Below, piece after piece: positions 1 to 8,740 of a stretch of DNA of 64,000 bases. The translations under genes were made by a program, and so were the position numbers. Within the stretch, counting starts at the first letter, position 1. Every line of letters starts with the position of its first letter. The stretch comes from Bacillota bacterium (GTDB lineage: Bacteria > Bacillota > Clostridia > Lachnospirales > Lachnospiraceae), in contig JAEYSV010000019.1 of the NCBI GenBank assembly GCA_023434365.1, forward strand, positions 186,001-250,000. Reading direction: 5' to 3'. Under the pieces are notes generated by a model. It was not told where the DNA came from, did no database searches, and saw nothing but the letters and a program-made list of their open reading frames with translations.

Positions 1-55
1 TCCGGAAGCAGTCGCTTCTTTACTTCGTAACTGGCTGAGTGATGATTGGGGGTAA
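1..55 (+). CDS. fliF: Flagellar MS-ring protein FliF, C-terminal end (partial)
   Basis: The window opens in the last 17 codons of a gene that stops at the TAA at 53-55. The tail reads PEAVASLLRNWLSDDWG. This is the usual FliF C-terminus, which on the cytoplasmic face of the MS ring binds the N-terminal domain of FliG. The next gene is fliG, starting 6 nt after the stop, which supports the call. Only the tail is visible, so nothing can be said about the rest of the protein. Confidence 0.85.
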   Translation, partial: PEAVASLLRNWLSDDWG

Positions 56-61
56 TTGATA

Positions 62-1078
62 ATGGCATTAACAAAAAACGAAGAATTTAGTGGAATGCAA
101 AAAGCAGCGATTCTTTTGATTACCTTAGGTCCTGAAAAGTCGGCCGATGTGTTTAAATATCTAAAGGAAGAAGAAATTGAACAGATAACACTGGAGATTG
201 CGAATACGCGAAGTGTCTCCCCTCAAATGAAGGAAAATGTGTTAAAGGAGTTCTATGAAATTTGTCTTGCTCAGCAGTATATCGCAGAGGGTGGTATCAC
301 GTATGCGAAAGAGTTGCTTGAAAAAGCGTTAGGTTCAGATAAAGCAAAAGAAGTAATTGGTAAGCTTACAGCATCATTACAGGTACGTCCGTTTGAGTTT
401 ATAAGAAAAACGGATGCATCGCAGCTTCTTAACTTTATTCAGGATGAACATCCTCAAACGATTGCACTGATACTGTCGTATCTTCCAAGTTCGCAGGCGA
501 GTGCTGTAATCTCTTCGCTCGGGCCTGATAAACAGGCAGACGTTGCAAAACGTATTGCGATGATGGACCGTACTAGTCCTGATGTAATAAAAGAAGTCGA
601 AAAAGTATTAGAGCGCAAGCTAAGTAGCTTAGTTAATCAGGATTACACCATTGTTGGTGGTGTAGACTCTATCGTAGATATCCTTAATACAGTAGACCGT
701 GGTACTGAAAAGCATATCATGGAAACGCTTGAAATTGAAGAACCAGAATTGGCAGATGAAATCAGACGTAAGATGTTTGTATTTGAAGATATTCTCAGCC
801 TTGATGATAAATCTATTCAAAGAGTTCTGCGTGAAGTGGATAATAATGAGCTTGCTGTTGCGCTTAAGGGTGCCAATGAAGATGTTCAAAATATTATATT
901 TAACAACTTGTCAAAACGTCTGGCTACAATGATTCGTGAGGATATGGATTATATGGGACCAGTTCGCTTAAAGGATGTTGAAGAAGCACAACAGAAGATT
1001 GTTAATGTAATTAGAAAACTAGAAGATTCTGCAGAAATTATCATATCCCGAGGTGGAGGTGACGAGATTATTGTCTAA
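62..1078 (+). CDS. fliG: Flagellar motor switch protein FliG
   Basis: FliG sits on the cytoplasmic face of the MS ring and turns stator ion flow into torque; with FliM and FliY it forms the switch complex. The 338-residue length is normal. The N-terminal part (GMQKAAILLITLGPEKSADV) is the FliF-binding domain. The middle part contains the EHPQTIALILSYL signature and the C-terminal domain (about 230-330) holds the charged torque helix. I take the ATG at 62, 9 nt after a GGGGG ribosome site, rather than a TTG two codons upstream. The 3' end overlaps fliH by 8 nt, which suggests translational coupling. Confidence 0.97.
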   Translation: MALTKNEEFSGMQKAAILLITLGPEKSADVFKYLKEEEIEQITLEIANTRSVSPQMKENVLKEFYEICLAQQYIAEGGITYAKELLEKALGSDKAKEVIGKLTASLQVRPFEFIRKTDASQLLNFIQDEHPQTIALILSYLPSSQASAVISSLGPDKQADVAKRIAMMDRTSPDVIKEVEKVLERKLSSLVNQDYTIVGGVDSIVDILNTVDRGTEKHIMETLEIEEPELADEIRRKMFVFEDILSLDDKSIQRVLREVDNNELAVALKGANEDVQNIIFNNLSKRLATMIREDMDYMGPVRLKDVEEAQQKIVNVIRKLEDSAEIIISRGGGDEIIV

Positions 1079-1865
1079 TTTGATTAAATCTAATGTCATT
1101 TACATTAATCGTGAAAAAAGAATTATTGAGCAAAAGACTCCTCAATCATTTGGTGCTACAGCTTTAAGAAATACAGTTGGGATTGAGGATCCTTTAAACA
1201 CAGCAGATAATATTCAAAATCTTATGGAAGTATCTTCAATGGAGCGCTTACTTAAGGAAGAGCAGGAATTACTTGGTGAAAAAGTAGATAGTATGCTGAG
1301 AAACGCGAGAGAACAGGCAAATGCAATTATTGCCAAGGCCAGTGAAGAAGCGAAGTCCTTAAAAGAACTTGCAATTGAGGAAGGTAAAAAAGCTGGATAT
1401 GTAAAAGGTTTTGAAGAGGGAGCCAAAGCAATCAGAGAGCTTGAAACCAATCTAAAAGAGCAGGCGTTAGCACAAAAGATGGAATATGAAACCGCAATTA
1501 CTAATATTGAGCCTATGTTTGTAGAGGTGATGGTGGGGTTAATAGAAAATATTACTGGAGTTCTGATTGAGGATAAGAAGGATGTAATAACTCATTTAAT
1601 ACATCGGGCTATACTTAATACAGAAAAATCAAAGGAGTTTTTGATTAAAGTATCAAAAGAGGACTACGAATTTGTGAAAAGTAATCTCGAACGCTTACAT
1701 TCTTCATTAGCTGAAGATGTGGTAATTGATGTTCATGAAGATGTGTCCTTGAATAAAAACCAGTGTTTTATAGAATGTGAGCATCAAATTATTGAATGTA
1801 GTCTGGATATCCAATTAAGCAATTTGATAATGGATTTGAGATTATTAGCAAATATCAAAGCATAA
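1071..1865 (+). CDS. fliH: Flagellar export ATPase regulator FliH
   Basis: FliH is the stator-like negative regulator of the FliI ATPase and tethers it to the export gate and the C ring. The 264-residue product has an Ala/Glu/Lys-rich coiled coil (about 55-150), as expected for FliH/YscL/V-ATPase E-type proteins, and a C-terminal globular domain. The reading frame is open from a GTG at 1053, but that codon lies inside the ribosome site GGAGGTG (1055-1060). The TTG at 1071 gives MSNLIKSN and a normal 11-nt spacing, so it is the likely start. The position between fliG and fliI supports the name. Confidence 0.92.
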   Translation: MSNLIKSNVIYINREKRIIEQKTPQSFGATALRNTVGIEDPLNTADNIQNLMEVSSMERLLKEEQELLGEKVDSMLRNAREQANAIIAKASEEAKSLKELAIEEGKKAGYVKGFEEGAKAIRELETNLKEQALAQKMEYETAITNIEPMFVEVMVGLIENITGVLIEDKKDVITHLIHRAILNTEKSKEFLIKVSKEDYEFVKSNLERLHSSLAEDVVIDVHEDVSLNKNQCFIECEHQIIECSLDIQLSNLIMDLRLLANIKA

Positions 1866-1884
1866 GCAAAATACGGTGAAAAAC

Positions 1885-1912
1885 TAAATGTTAGTTTTGC
1901 ATATGTCGATAT
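1885..1912 (+). promoter_or_regulatory. Candidate sigma-28 (SigD) promoter upstream of fliI
   Basis: TAAA (1885-1888), a 16-nt spacer and GTCGATAT (1905-1912) match 11 of 12 bases of the B. subtilis SigD consensus TAAA-N14-16-GCCGATAT. It lies in the 121-nt gap between fliH and the chosen fliI start. SigD itself is encoded later in the same operon, so this would give positive feedback on fliI and downstream genes. No transcript evidence is available. Confidence 0.55.
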
Positions 1913-1948
1913 ACATAAGGAGAAGGGAATCTTCTCCTTATGTATATC
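1908..1948 (+). other. 18-bp perfect inverted repeat between fliH and fliI
   Basis: GATATACATAAGGAGAAG (1908-1925) and its exact reverse complement (1931-1948) are separated by the 5-nt loop GGAAT. The left arm begins inside the -10 of the SigD promoter candidate. Only a short T-rich stretch (TTTCGTTT) follows, so it is not a classical terminator. It could be an attenuator, an RNase processing or stability hairpin, or a palindromic protein site. Confidence 0.7.
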
Positions 1949-1986
1949 TTTCGTTTAACCTATCAAGAAATAGAGAGGGCAAAGCA

Positions 1987-3297
1987 TTGGTAACGATAGA
2001 TTTTGATAAATACCGAAACCTTTATAATAAATCTTATGAAAAAAGACTCGGCAAAGTGGTTAAAGTAGTCGGTCTGACGGTTGAATCGATTGGACCAGAT
2101 GCGAAACTGAATGACCTGTGTCTTATTGTCAGTAAAGATAGAAAGCAATCTATTATGGCCGAAGTTGTTGGTTTTCGTGATGAACGGATTCTATTGATGC
2201 CCTATAACAATGTTGAAGGAATTGGTGTTGGGAGTACGGTTGAAACAACGAATGAACCATTGAAAGTGTTTGTTGGGGATGGCCTTCTTGGAAAGGTGTT
2301 AGATGGACTTGGTAATCCACTTGATGAGTCCATTATACGTTGTAATGAGATGTATAGTGTAGAAGCACAGCCACCCGATCCAATGAAACGAAAGCTAATC
2401 GATGAGGTTTTGCCACTAGGAGTAAAAGCGGTGGATGGGCTAATAACAGTTGGAAAAGGACAGCGTATTGGAATCTTTGCAGGTAGTGGTGTAGGAAAAA
2501 GTACTTTACTTGGTATGTTTGCAAGAAATACAGCTGCGGACATTAATGTGATTGCGTTAATTGGAGAACGTGGGCGAGAAGTGCGTGAATTTATTGAACG
2601 TGATCTTGGAGAAGAAGGCATGAAACGATCAGTTGTGATTGTTGCTACCTCGGATAAACCAGCCTTAATTCGTAATAAGGCAGCCAAAACTGCAACGAGT
2701 ATTGCAGAATATTTTCGTGACCAGGGGAAAGACGTTCTTTTGATGATGGATAGTTTGACAAGGTTTTCTATGGCTCAGCGTGAAATAGGTCTTGCAAGTG
2801 GAGAGCCTCCTGTGTCAAGGGGATATCCACCAAGCGTTTATGCTGAAATGCCGAAACTTCTTGAACGAGCAGGCAACGCAGAACAAGGTTCCATTACTGG
2901 ACTCTATACTGTGTTGGTAGATGGAGATGATTTTAACGAACCTATTACAGATACTGCAAGAGGCATTCTGGATGGACATATCATGTTATCTAGAAAACTT
3001 GCCAATAAAAATCATTATCCAGCGATTGATGTTTTGCAAAGTATTTCGCGTGTTATGAATGCGGTTGTTAACAAAGACCACAAAAGTGTTGCAGGGAAAT
3101 TGAAAAACATACTGGCAACCTATGCAGAGGCAGAGGACATTATCAATATTGGTGCATATAAACCAGGCTCCAATAAGTCAATTGACCTAGCAATCAATAA
3201 AATTGAAGCTGTAAATGAGTATCTTACTCAGGATGTAGATGAAAAGTTTGAGTTTGGTAAAGTGGTAGAAATGTTAATGGATGTGGTAGAGGGCTAA
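1987..3297 (+). CDS. fliI: Flagellum-specific export ATPase FliI
   Basis: FliI is the F1-beta-like ATPase at the base of the flagellar type III export apparatus. Walker A (GSGVGKSTLLG), Walker B (VLLMMDSLTRF) and the GERGREV motif are present. The frame is open from 1888, but the first 33 codons of that version come from the inverted repeat and look like leader sequence. The TTG at 1987 sits 7 nt after AGAGAGGG and gives 436 residues, the usual FliI length. It lies between fliH and fliJ, its partners. Confidence 0.95.
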   Translation: MVTIDFDKYRNLYNKSYEKRLGKVVKVVGLTVESIGPDAKLNDLCLIVSKDRKQSIMAEVVGFRDERILLMPYNNVEGIGVGSTVETTNEPLKVFVGDGLLGKVLDGLGNPLDESIIRCNEMYSVEAQPPDPMKRKLIDEVLPLGVKAVDGLITVGKGQRIGIFAGSGVGKSTLLGMFARNTAADINVIALIGERGREVREFIERDLGEEGMKRSVVIVATSDKPALIRNKAAKTATSIAEYFRDQGKDVLLMMDSLTRFSMAQREIGLASGEPPVSRGYPPSVYAEMPKLLERAGNAEQGSITGLYTVLVDGDDFNEPITDTARGILDGHIMLSRKLANKNHYPAIDVLQSISRVMNAVVNKDHKSVAGKLKNILATYAEAEDIINIGAYKPGSNKSIDLAINKIEAVNEYLTQDVDEKFEFGKVVEMLMDVVEG

Positions 3298-3301
3298 GAC
3301 T

Positions 3302-3754
3302 ATGGCTAAGTTTGTTTATCGTCTTCAAAATATATTAAATCTTAAGTTGAAACTAGAAGATCAGGCAAAAAATGAATACGCCATAATAAAGAAAATGTAT
3401 GATGATACTCTTGAGCTGAAAACTTTGGAGGAGGAAAAACTCCATCTTGAAGAAGCACATCTAAAGATGCTGATGTCCAAGCGGCTTGACTTTTCTCAGA
3501 TTCGAATCAGTCGAAATGGAATTGAGAGACTGAAAGAAAATGTTGAAAAAATCAATCGGCAACTAGAGGAGATAAGAAAGCGCCTTAATTATGCCAGCAA
3601 AAAGATGAGTGAAGCAATGATTGAGCGTAAAACGCATGAAAAGTTAAAAGAGAATGCCTTTGGTATATTTATAAAAGATACTTTATCGGCTGAAAACAAA
3701 GAAACAGATGAGCTTGTGAGTTTTAAGTATAACAATAGTAGTGAGGATGTGTAA
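3302..3754 (+). CDS. fliJ: Flagellar export chaperone/stalk protein FliJ
   Basis: FliJ is the small coiled-coil protein that sits in the FliI hexamer and links it to FlhA. The 150-residue product is predicted almost wholly helical and rich in Lys, Glu and Leu. It begins FVYRLQNILNLKLKLEDQAK, the characteristic FliJ start. It follows fliI by 4 nt and precedes motE. FliJ sequences diverge strongly, so position carries much of the call. Confidence 0.88.
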   Translation: MAKFVYRLQNILNLKLKLEDQAKNEYAIIKKMYDDTLELKTLEEEKLHLEEAHLKMLMSKRLDFSQIRISRNGIERLKENVEKINRQLEEIRKRLNYASKKMSEAMIERKTHEKLKENAFGIFIKDTLSAENKETDELVSFKYNNSSEDV

Positions 3755-3756
3755 AA

Positions 3757-4521
3757 ATGGCCAAAAAAGATGATACGTTGATGGATGAGTTGACTGCTGA
3801 TAATGAAGAATCAAAAGGCTCAAAGATTCTGTCTTTGCTAATTGGAATTCTGATTTTTGCAATCATTTTAGGTGCATTTATCGTCTGCATCAAGCTGGAC
3901 ATTGGTAACCTTGGTTCAAAGGTATTACGTCCGGCCATAAAAGATATTCCGGTACTTAATATGATACTGCCGGAAGCTTCTGCCGAAGATTTGGCTACGG
4001 AAAATGATTATCCTTACTCAAGTCTCCCGGAAGCTATGAAAGCTATTCGGGAATTAGAAGCCAAGCTAAAGCTCCTTGAGGAGGGCTCTGGCACTGACAG
4101 CACTACCATAAATGAGTTGCAAAAAGAGGTTGCCCGTCTCAGGGTATTTGAAGAGAATCAACAGGCATTCATTGAAAGAGAAAAGGAATTTGATACTAAT
4201 GTAGTATTTAATGAGAAAGCACCAGAACTTAATGAGTACCAGGCATTTTATGAAGAAATCAATGAAGAGAATGCAGCTGAAATCTATCGTCAGGTGATAG
4301 AGCAGCTTGCCATTGACAAGCAGATAGTGGATCAGGCAGAACGGTTTGCAAAAATGGAACCAGCAAGTGCAGCAGCAGCAATGGAAATTATGACAGGAGA
4401 TTTAGACCTTGTTTGCAACTTGCTTAAATCAATGAAGATTGCTAATAGTTCGGCGATTATGCAAGAGATGGATCCAAACTTCTTAGCTAAGATAACTAAG
4501 AAGCTTTCTATCATGGAATAG
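3757..4521 (+). CDS. motE: MotE/YlxF-like flagellar protein with MgtE-N-type C-terminus
   Basis: A 254-residue single-pass membrane protein. It has an acidic cytoplasmic N-terminus, one membrane segment (about 23-47, LSLLIGILIFAIILGAFIVC), a coiled coil (about 90-145) and a C-terminal helical domain (about 175-250). The C-terminal part (AERFAKMEPASAAAAMEIM) resembles the MgtE N-terminal fold of MotE/YlxF. B. subtilis ylxF occupies the same place between fliJ and fliK. MotE is described in some bacteria as a chaperone for the stator-associated MotC; no motC is visible here, so the partner is unknown. Confidence 0.75.
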   Translation: MAKKDDTLMDELTADNEESKGSKILSLLIGILIFAIILGAFIVCIKLDIGNLGSKVLRPAIKDIPVLNMILPEASAEDLATENDYPYSSLPEAMKAIRELEAKLKLLEEGSGTDSTTINELQKEVARLRVFEENQQAFIEREKEFDTNVVFNEKAPELNEYQAFYEEINEENAAEIYRQVIEQLAIDKQIVDQAERFAKMEPASAAAAMEIMTGDLDLVCNLLKSMKIANSSAIMQEMDPNFLAKITKKLSIME

Positions 4522-4577
4522 GTTAAAGATGGGAAACCATTTTGACATATAGTAAACGTGAAAGGAGGTGAATAACA

Positions 4578-5891
4578 ATGACAGCGCAAGTAGTCAATAG
4601 TATGTTACCTAACAAAGCACCAGACAAAGTCATGAAAGCAAAAATGTCTTTGCCAAAGGAACAATTTAGTACGGTCATGAATGAGGTAACTGGTTCTTCA
4701 AATGCGAAGGAGCATGTTAATAAAACAACTGAAATCAGTAAGGATAGAATTAATAAGGCTATGAATGCTACAAGTAAGGTTGTGTTGAATGAGCCTACTG
4801 AGGACCTAAGTGTTATTAAGGATATGGGCCCTACCAAAACGGTAAGTGAATTGTATCAACAATTAAAGCAGCTTGGTGGCAAAGAAGATGACTTGAGTCT
4901 TTCCATTCAAGATATGCTTAAGGAAATTTTAGATATTTCTGATGAAGAGCTTACTGAATTAATGGCTGAAAGTGGATTAGTTGTAGGTGATTTGTTACAT
5001 CAGGATAACCTAGTGAATCTGGTTTTACAAAGTGAGCAAGCATCAGATATCGGACAGGCTCTGATTAATGAAGAGTTAGCAGATAAGTTACAATCTTTAT
5101 ATGATAAGCTTAATGAGATTGTGATGCAGTATACTGAGGAAGTTAATATTCTAATGCCAAATCCAGATTCAATCATGAGTGATCCAGTCGCTTTGCAAGG
5201 CGATAATAAAGAATCATCAGAGGATATGTTTACGGTGGAAGTGCCAAAAGCTACAGAGGATGAGGCAGCCAAGGTTATTATTGTAAAAGAGCAGTTTGCT
5301 AATTCAACCGATGACGGATTGTTAAATCGGGCGACAGATAATAATCAGGAGACTGTAAGTACACAAGCGAATCAACAAGTGGCAGTGAACTTCTTAGAGC
5401 AAGTGAATGCTCAGTTAGAAGAAAGTCTGATGAAAACTGATGAAATTGTAAGTCCAAGAGAAATTGTTGATCAGATTGTGAATCGAATTAAGATATCTTT
5501 GTCACCAGACCAGACTTCGATGGAGTTACTTTTAAACCCGGAACATCTTGGTAGTGTCCATGTTACTGTAGCTGCGAAAAACGGCCTTATGACAGCACAA
5601 TTTGCAGTTGGGAATGAGGCAGCAAAAGAAGCAATCGAAGCTTCTGTGAATCTGCTTAAACAGCAATTTGAAGAGCAGGGAATTAAGGTAAATGAAGTAG
5701 AGGTTACGATTAGTAATTATAGCCACCAGTTTAATTCTGAATCAGAAAGCCAAAGACAATACGAAGAGGCACAGTCAAAAAAACGAGCATTTCGATATGA
5801 TGCTGGTGAGGAAGGCGATATGATTGCTACCTTAGATGAGGTTAGAAACCGAATGTATATGGAGGAGTCAAGCGTTAACTATACCGCATAG
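4578..5891 (+). CDS. fliK: Flagellar hook-length control protein FliK
   Basis: FliK is the secreted ruler that measures hook length and switches FlhB specificity. The 437-residue protein has a long, low-conservation N-terminal and middle region. The Flg_hook C-terminal domain (about 295-385) contains LSPDQTSMELLLNPEHLGSV, the conserved core. A strong AAAGGAGGTGA ribosome site precedes the ATG. It lies between motE and flgD as in Bacillus. Near the C-terminus is the motif FRYDAGEEG (about 404-412), which recurs almost exactly in the small protein at 29035-29358. Confidence 0.93.
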   Translation: MTAQVVNSMLPNKAPDKVMKAKMSLPKEQFSTVMNEVTGSSNAKEHVNKTTEISKDRINKAMNATSKVVLNEPTEDLSVIKDMGPTKTVSELYQQLKQLGGKEDDLSLSIQDMLKEILDISDEELTELMAESGLVVGDLLHQDNLVNLVLQSEQASDIGQALINEELADKLQSLYDKLNEIVMQYTEEVNILMPNPDSIMSDPVALQGDNKESSEDMFTVEVPKATEDEAAKVIIVKEQFANSTDDGLLNRATDNNQETVSTQANQQVAVNFLEQVNAQLEESLMKTDEIVSPREIVDQIVNRIKISLSPDQTSMELLLNPEHLGSVHVTVAAKNGLMTAQFAVGNEAAKEAIEASVNLLKQQFEEQGIKVNEVEVTISNYSHQFNSESESQRQYEEAQSKKRAFRYDAGEEGDMIATLDEVRNRMYMEESSVNYTA

Positions 5892-5907
5892 TGAAAGGAG
5901 GATATGA

Positions 5908-6636
5908 ATGTCAGAAGTTATTAAGTCTGTATCTGATATTATATCAGATCAAACAAAAAACTTACAAATTAGTACGCAAACGAAAGGAACGGATGCACTA
6001 GGAAAAGATGCATTTATGCAATTGCTTGTTGCGCAGATGAAATATCAGGATCCTTTAAATCCTTCCCAAGATACCGAGTATATCAGCCAATTAGCTACGT
6101 TTAGTCAGTTAGAGCAAATGCAGAACTTGAATGCTACGAATACTAACTCACAGGCACTTTCCTTAGTTGGAAAACAAGTTGTCGTGAAAATGACGGATGC
6201 TACTGGAAAGGTTACTTATCAGGATGGTTTTGTAGATTATGTTACGCTGCAAAATGGGAAAGCAAAACTAAGTATCGATGATAAATTATTTGGTATCGAA
6301 GATTTGGTAGAGGTATATGACGAAAAATACTTAAAGAGTCTTGGAAGACCAACCGTAGAGCAGCAAGAATTAAGCTTTGATGCGAAGAATCCAAAGGATG
6401 TTAGCGTTAAGGTGGATCTTGGAACTACAAGTGTGGCTAATGCATTAGCAGTAGTGATAAATGGAAATGTGATCGATTCATCTCATCTATCCTTGGAAAA
6501 TGGAGCTCTTACGATTAAAGGTGAGGCTTTTGAGAAACTCGGTAATGGAACATACAACATGGTTTTCCTCTTTAATGATGAATTAGAAACTACAGTGAGT
6601 AATAAAGTCAGTCTGACAGTGACTAATGCAGTGTAA
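5908..6636 (+). CDS. flgD: Flagellar hook-capping protein FlgD
   Basis: FlgD caps the growing hook so that FlgE subunits can fold into place, and is then discarded. The N-terminal signature is clear: DALGKDAFMQLLVAQMKYQD followed by PLNPSQDTEYISQLATFSQLEQM. The C-terminal part (about 95-240) has the beta-rich FlgD Ig-like/tudor-like composition. At 242 residues it is of normal length. An AAAGGAGG ribosome site precedes the ATG. It follows fliK by 16 nt and shares the hook function with fliK and flgE. Confidence 0.95.
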   Translation: MSEVIKSVSDIISDQTKNLQISTQTKGTDALGKDAFMQLLVAQMKYQDPLNPSQDTEYISQLATFSQLEQMQNLNATNTNSQALSLVGKQVVVKMTDATGKVTYQDGFVDYVTLQNGKAKLSIDDKLFGIEDLVEVYDEKYLKSLGRPTVEQQELSFDAKNPKDVSVKVDLGTTSVANALAVVINGNVIDSSHLSLENGALTIKGEAFEKLGNGTYNMVFLFNDELETTVSNKVSLTVTNAV

Positions 6637-6667
6637 AAACAATTAAACAAGGAATGGAGCTGGTAAA

Positions 6668-7060
6668 ATGAATATTTCTTCAAGCGGCTTTACGTCGATC
6701 GAACAAATGCGCGACCAGCTACGACAAAAAGGAACTCAAATAAATAAGCCATATCAGAAGGATGCTTCCTTCGGGGAGATATTAGTTGCTGCGAATGAGG
6801 AGCAGAAGGTTGAAGGTCTGAAGTTTTCGAAACATGCAAGCATGAGGATGCAAAGCAGAAATATCGGATTGACACCACAGCAGTTAGAACGACTTCAAAA
6901 TGCAACAGATAAGGCAAGAAAGAAAGGAATCAATGAGTCCTTAGTCATGGTTGACGAACTAGCTTTTATAGTTAGTGTTAAGAACAATACAGTAATCACA
7001 GCCATCGATGAAGCAGAAGAGCAAATCTTTACGAATATTGATGGTGCAATTATCACATAA
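6668..7060 (+). CDS. Flagellar operon protein of the TIGR02530 type
   Basis: A 130-residue soluble protein of unknown mechanism. The C-terminal half (FSKHASMRMQSRNIGLTPQQ, then an ATDKARKKG..SLVMVDELAFIVSV pattern) is the conserved part of a family found between flgD and flgE in many clostridia and bacilli. I infer a role in hook or rod assembly from this fixed position. There is no signal peptide or membrane segment. The start codon has a GGAATGGAG-type ribosome site upstream. Confidence 0.8.
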   Translation: MNISSSGFTSIEQMRDQLRQKGTQINKPYQKDASFGEILVAANEEQKVEGLKFSKHASMRMQSRNIGLTPQQLERLQNATDKARKKGINESLVMVDELAFIVSVKNNTVITAIDEAEEQIFTNIDGAIIT

Positions 7061-7149
7061 CAGTGAAACGGCTGGACCTTTTAGGAAGCCGTAGCCTTTG
7101 ATTGAATGAGAAGGTTAACATAAACAGTTGAAAGGTATGGTGAATCATT

Positions 7150-8601
7150 ATGATGAGATCATTATATTCCGGTGTATCCGGATTAAAAGTACATCAAACT
7201 AAAATGGATGTAATCGGTAATAATATTGCAAACGTTAATACAGTTGGCTTTAAGTCAAGTACGGTAAGATTTAGTGATGTATTTTATCAAACGACACAAA
7301 GTGCAACAGGACCGAATGAAGCAACCGGAGCAGCTGGCTCGAATGCTATGCAGATTGGACTTGGTGCCAATGTTGCTTCCATAACAGCTTCTATTACTGA
7401 AACTGGTGGCTCACAAAGAACGGATAATCCATTCGATATTATGATTAATGGAGACGCGTTCTTTATAGTGAAAAGTGGCGGAACAAATTATTTCACAAAA
7501 GCTGGTGCATTCAATGTTGATGCAAATGGTAATCTATGTACCTATTCTGGAGCAATGGTTATGGGGTGGGGTGTTGACCCAAACAATGATAAACAGATTC
7601 AAGTAGATACCGTAAAGGAATTACGTGTAATGTCTGGTGAGAACTTATACTCCCCTCCTGAAGCAACAAAAGCTGCCAATATATATGGAAATATCAATCA
7701 AAAAGATGAGACGTTAGCAAACCCAGGAAGAAATCTTTCGGTTGGTTTTTACGATAACATGGGCAATAAGTTCAACGCAAAATTAACGATTAAACAAGTT
7801 CCTGGCAATGAGAATAACTATACTGTTGGCCTTTCTGATGTCACTAACGATGTGAATGGCAAATCAATCTTTCTTGTAACAACGGTTGACCCTGTGACTG
7901 GACAAGAGACAACAGGCGTTAATCCCAATTTGACTACGGTCACCTTGGGGGGTGTGACTTATACAGCACAGTATAATAACAATGAATTGAGTTTTACCCC
8001 AAGTGGTACACCAGATACTTTATCATTTAGCCCTACCTCTGGTAAATTTGTCAGTGTAGGTCAAGCTGGTGCAACTCTGGATGATATCTCATTGAAATTA
8101 TCGATTAATCCAGGCGGAACAACTCCAGATGCGTTTGAAGATATTGATATTGATTTTTCGCCTTTGACTCAATATAGTGCTAACACAAGTGTTGAAGCAG
8201 TAATGGGTACTGTAGATGGTAATGATGCAGGGAAAAAGGTTGGAAATATGACAGGAATATCGATTGATGCTGCGGGCAAGATTTTTGGTAGATATGACAA
8301 TGGTGATAATATACTACTTGGTCAGATTGCAGTTACGACGTTCTCGAATCCAACCGGGTTAGAAGCTGTAGGAGATAATATGTTTGCTGCTACTCAAAAC
8401 TCCGGTGAGTTTAATGGAATAGGACAAGACCCAACCGCAGGTGGTGGAAGTTTAACAACGGGAGTCCTTGAAATGTCTAACGTAGATCTCTCTGCTGAGT
8501 TTACTGAAATGATTACTACGCAAAGAGGATTTCAGGCAAATTCAAGAATCATTACTACTTCAGACTCATTGTTAGAAGAACTGATTAATCTGAAGCGATA
8601 G
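7150..8601 (+). CDS. flgE: Flagellar hook protein FlgE
   Basis: FlgE polymerises into the hook, the universal joint between the basal body and filament. The N-terminus (MMRSLYSGVSGLKVHQTKMD and the following GNNIANVNTVGFKSS) is the diagnostic rod/hook signature. The C-terminus (LEMSNVDLSAEFTEMITTQR, then GFQANSRIITTSDSLLEELINLKR) is the partner helix that forms the D0 coiled coil. The variable central domain gives 483 residues. Either of two adjacent ATGs (7150, 7153) could be used. It follows the TIGR02530 gene and is followed by a hairpin and motA; no flbD is present between them. Confidence 0.96.
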   Translation: MMRSLYSGVSGLKVHQTKMDVIGNNIANVNTVGFKSSTVRFSDVFYQTTQSATGPNEATGAAGSNAMQIGLGANVASITASITETGGSQRTDNPFDIMINGDAFFIVKSGGTNYFTKAGAFNVDANGNLCTYSGAMVMGWGVDPNNDKQIQVDTVKELRVMSGENLYSPPEATKAANIYGNINQKDETLANPGRNLSVGFYDNMGNKFNAKLTIKQVPGNENNYTVGLSDVTNDVNGKSIFLVTTVDPVTGQETTGVNPNLTTVTLGGVTYTAQYNNNELSFTPSGTPDTLSFSPTSGKFVSVGQAGATLDDISLKLSINPGGTTPDAFEDIDIDFSPLTQYSANTSVEAVMGTVDGNDAGKKVGNMTGISIDAAGKIFGRYDNGDNILLGQIAVTTFSNPTGLEAVGDNMFAATQNSGEFNGIGQDPTAGGGSLTTGVLEMSNVDLSAEFTEMITTQRGFQANSRIITTSDSLLEELINLKR

Positions 8602-8674
8602 TTTCTAGATATCAAAATATAATATTGGGCAGGAGGTATCTAAACACCTGTTTCGATATACCAGGATAAGTATA

Positions 8675-8711
8675 ATTACCAGGTTAGTTACTTTGTAGCT
8701 AACCTGGTAAT
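8675..8711 (+). other. Strong hairpin between flgE and motA
   Basis: ATTACCAGGTTAG (8675-8687) pairs perfectly with CTAACCTGGTAAT (8699-8711). The intervening 11 nt can add a wobble pair and three more pairs, leaving a TTT loop, for about 17 bp in all. It is followed by AGAAATAATG, not a T-run, so simple intrinsic termination is unlikely. It may stabilise or punctuate the message between the hook and stator genes. Confidence 0.65.
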
Positions 8712-8740
8712 AGAAATAATGAATTAGGCAGGTGAATGGA

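Noticed and set aside
1888..1986. N-terminal extension of FliI through the inverted repeat
   Set aside because: The extra residues are unlike FliI, cover the hairpin, and the TTG at 1987 has a good ribosome site and gives the standard length.
2202..2687. 161-codon minus-strand frame inside fliI
   Set aside because: It is antisense to a strongly conserved gene, with no ribosome site and no recognisable protein features.
8641..8660. TTCGATAT near 8652 as a SigD promoter for motA
   Set aside because: The TAAA at 8641 is only about 7 nt away, and nothing resembling a -35 occurs at the correct distance.
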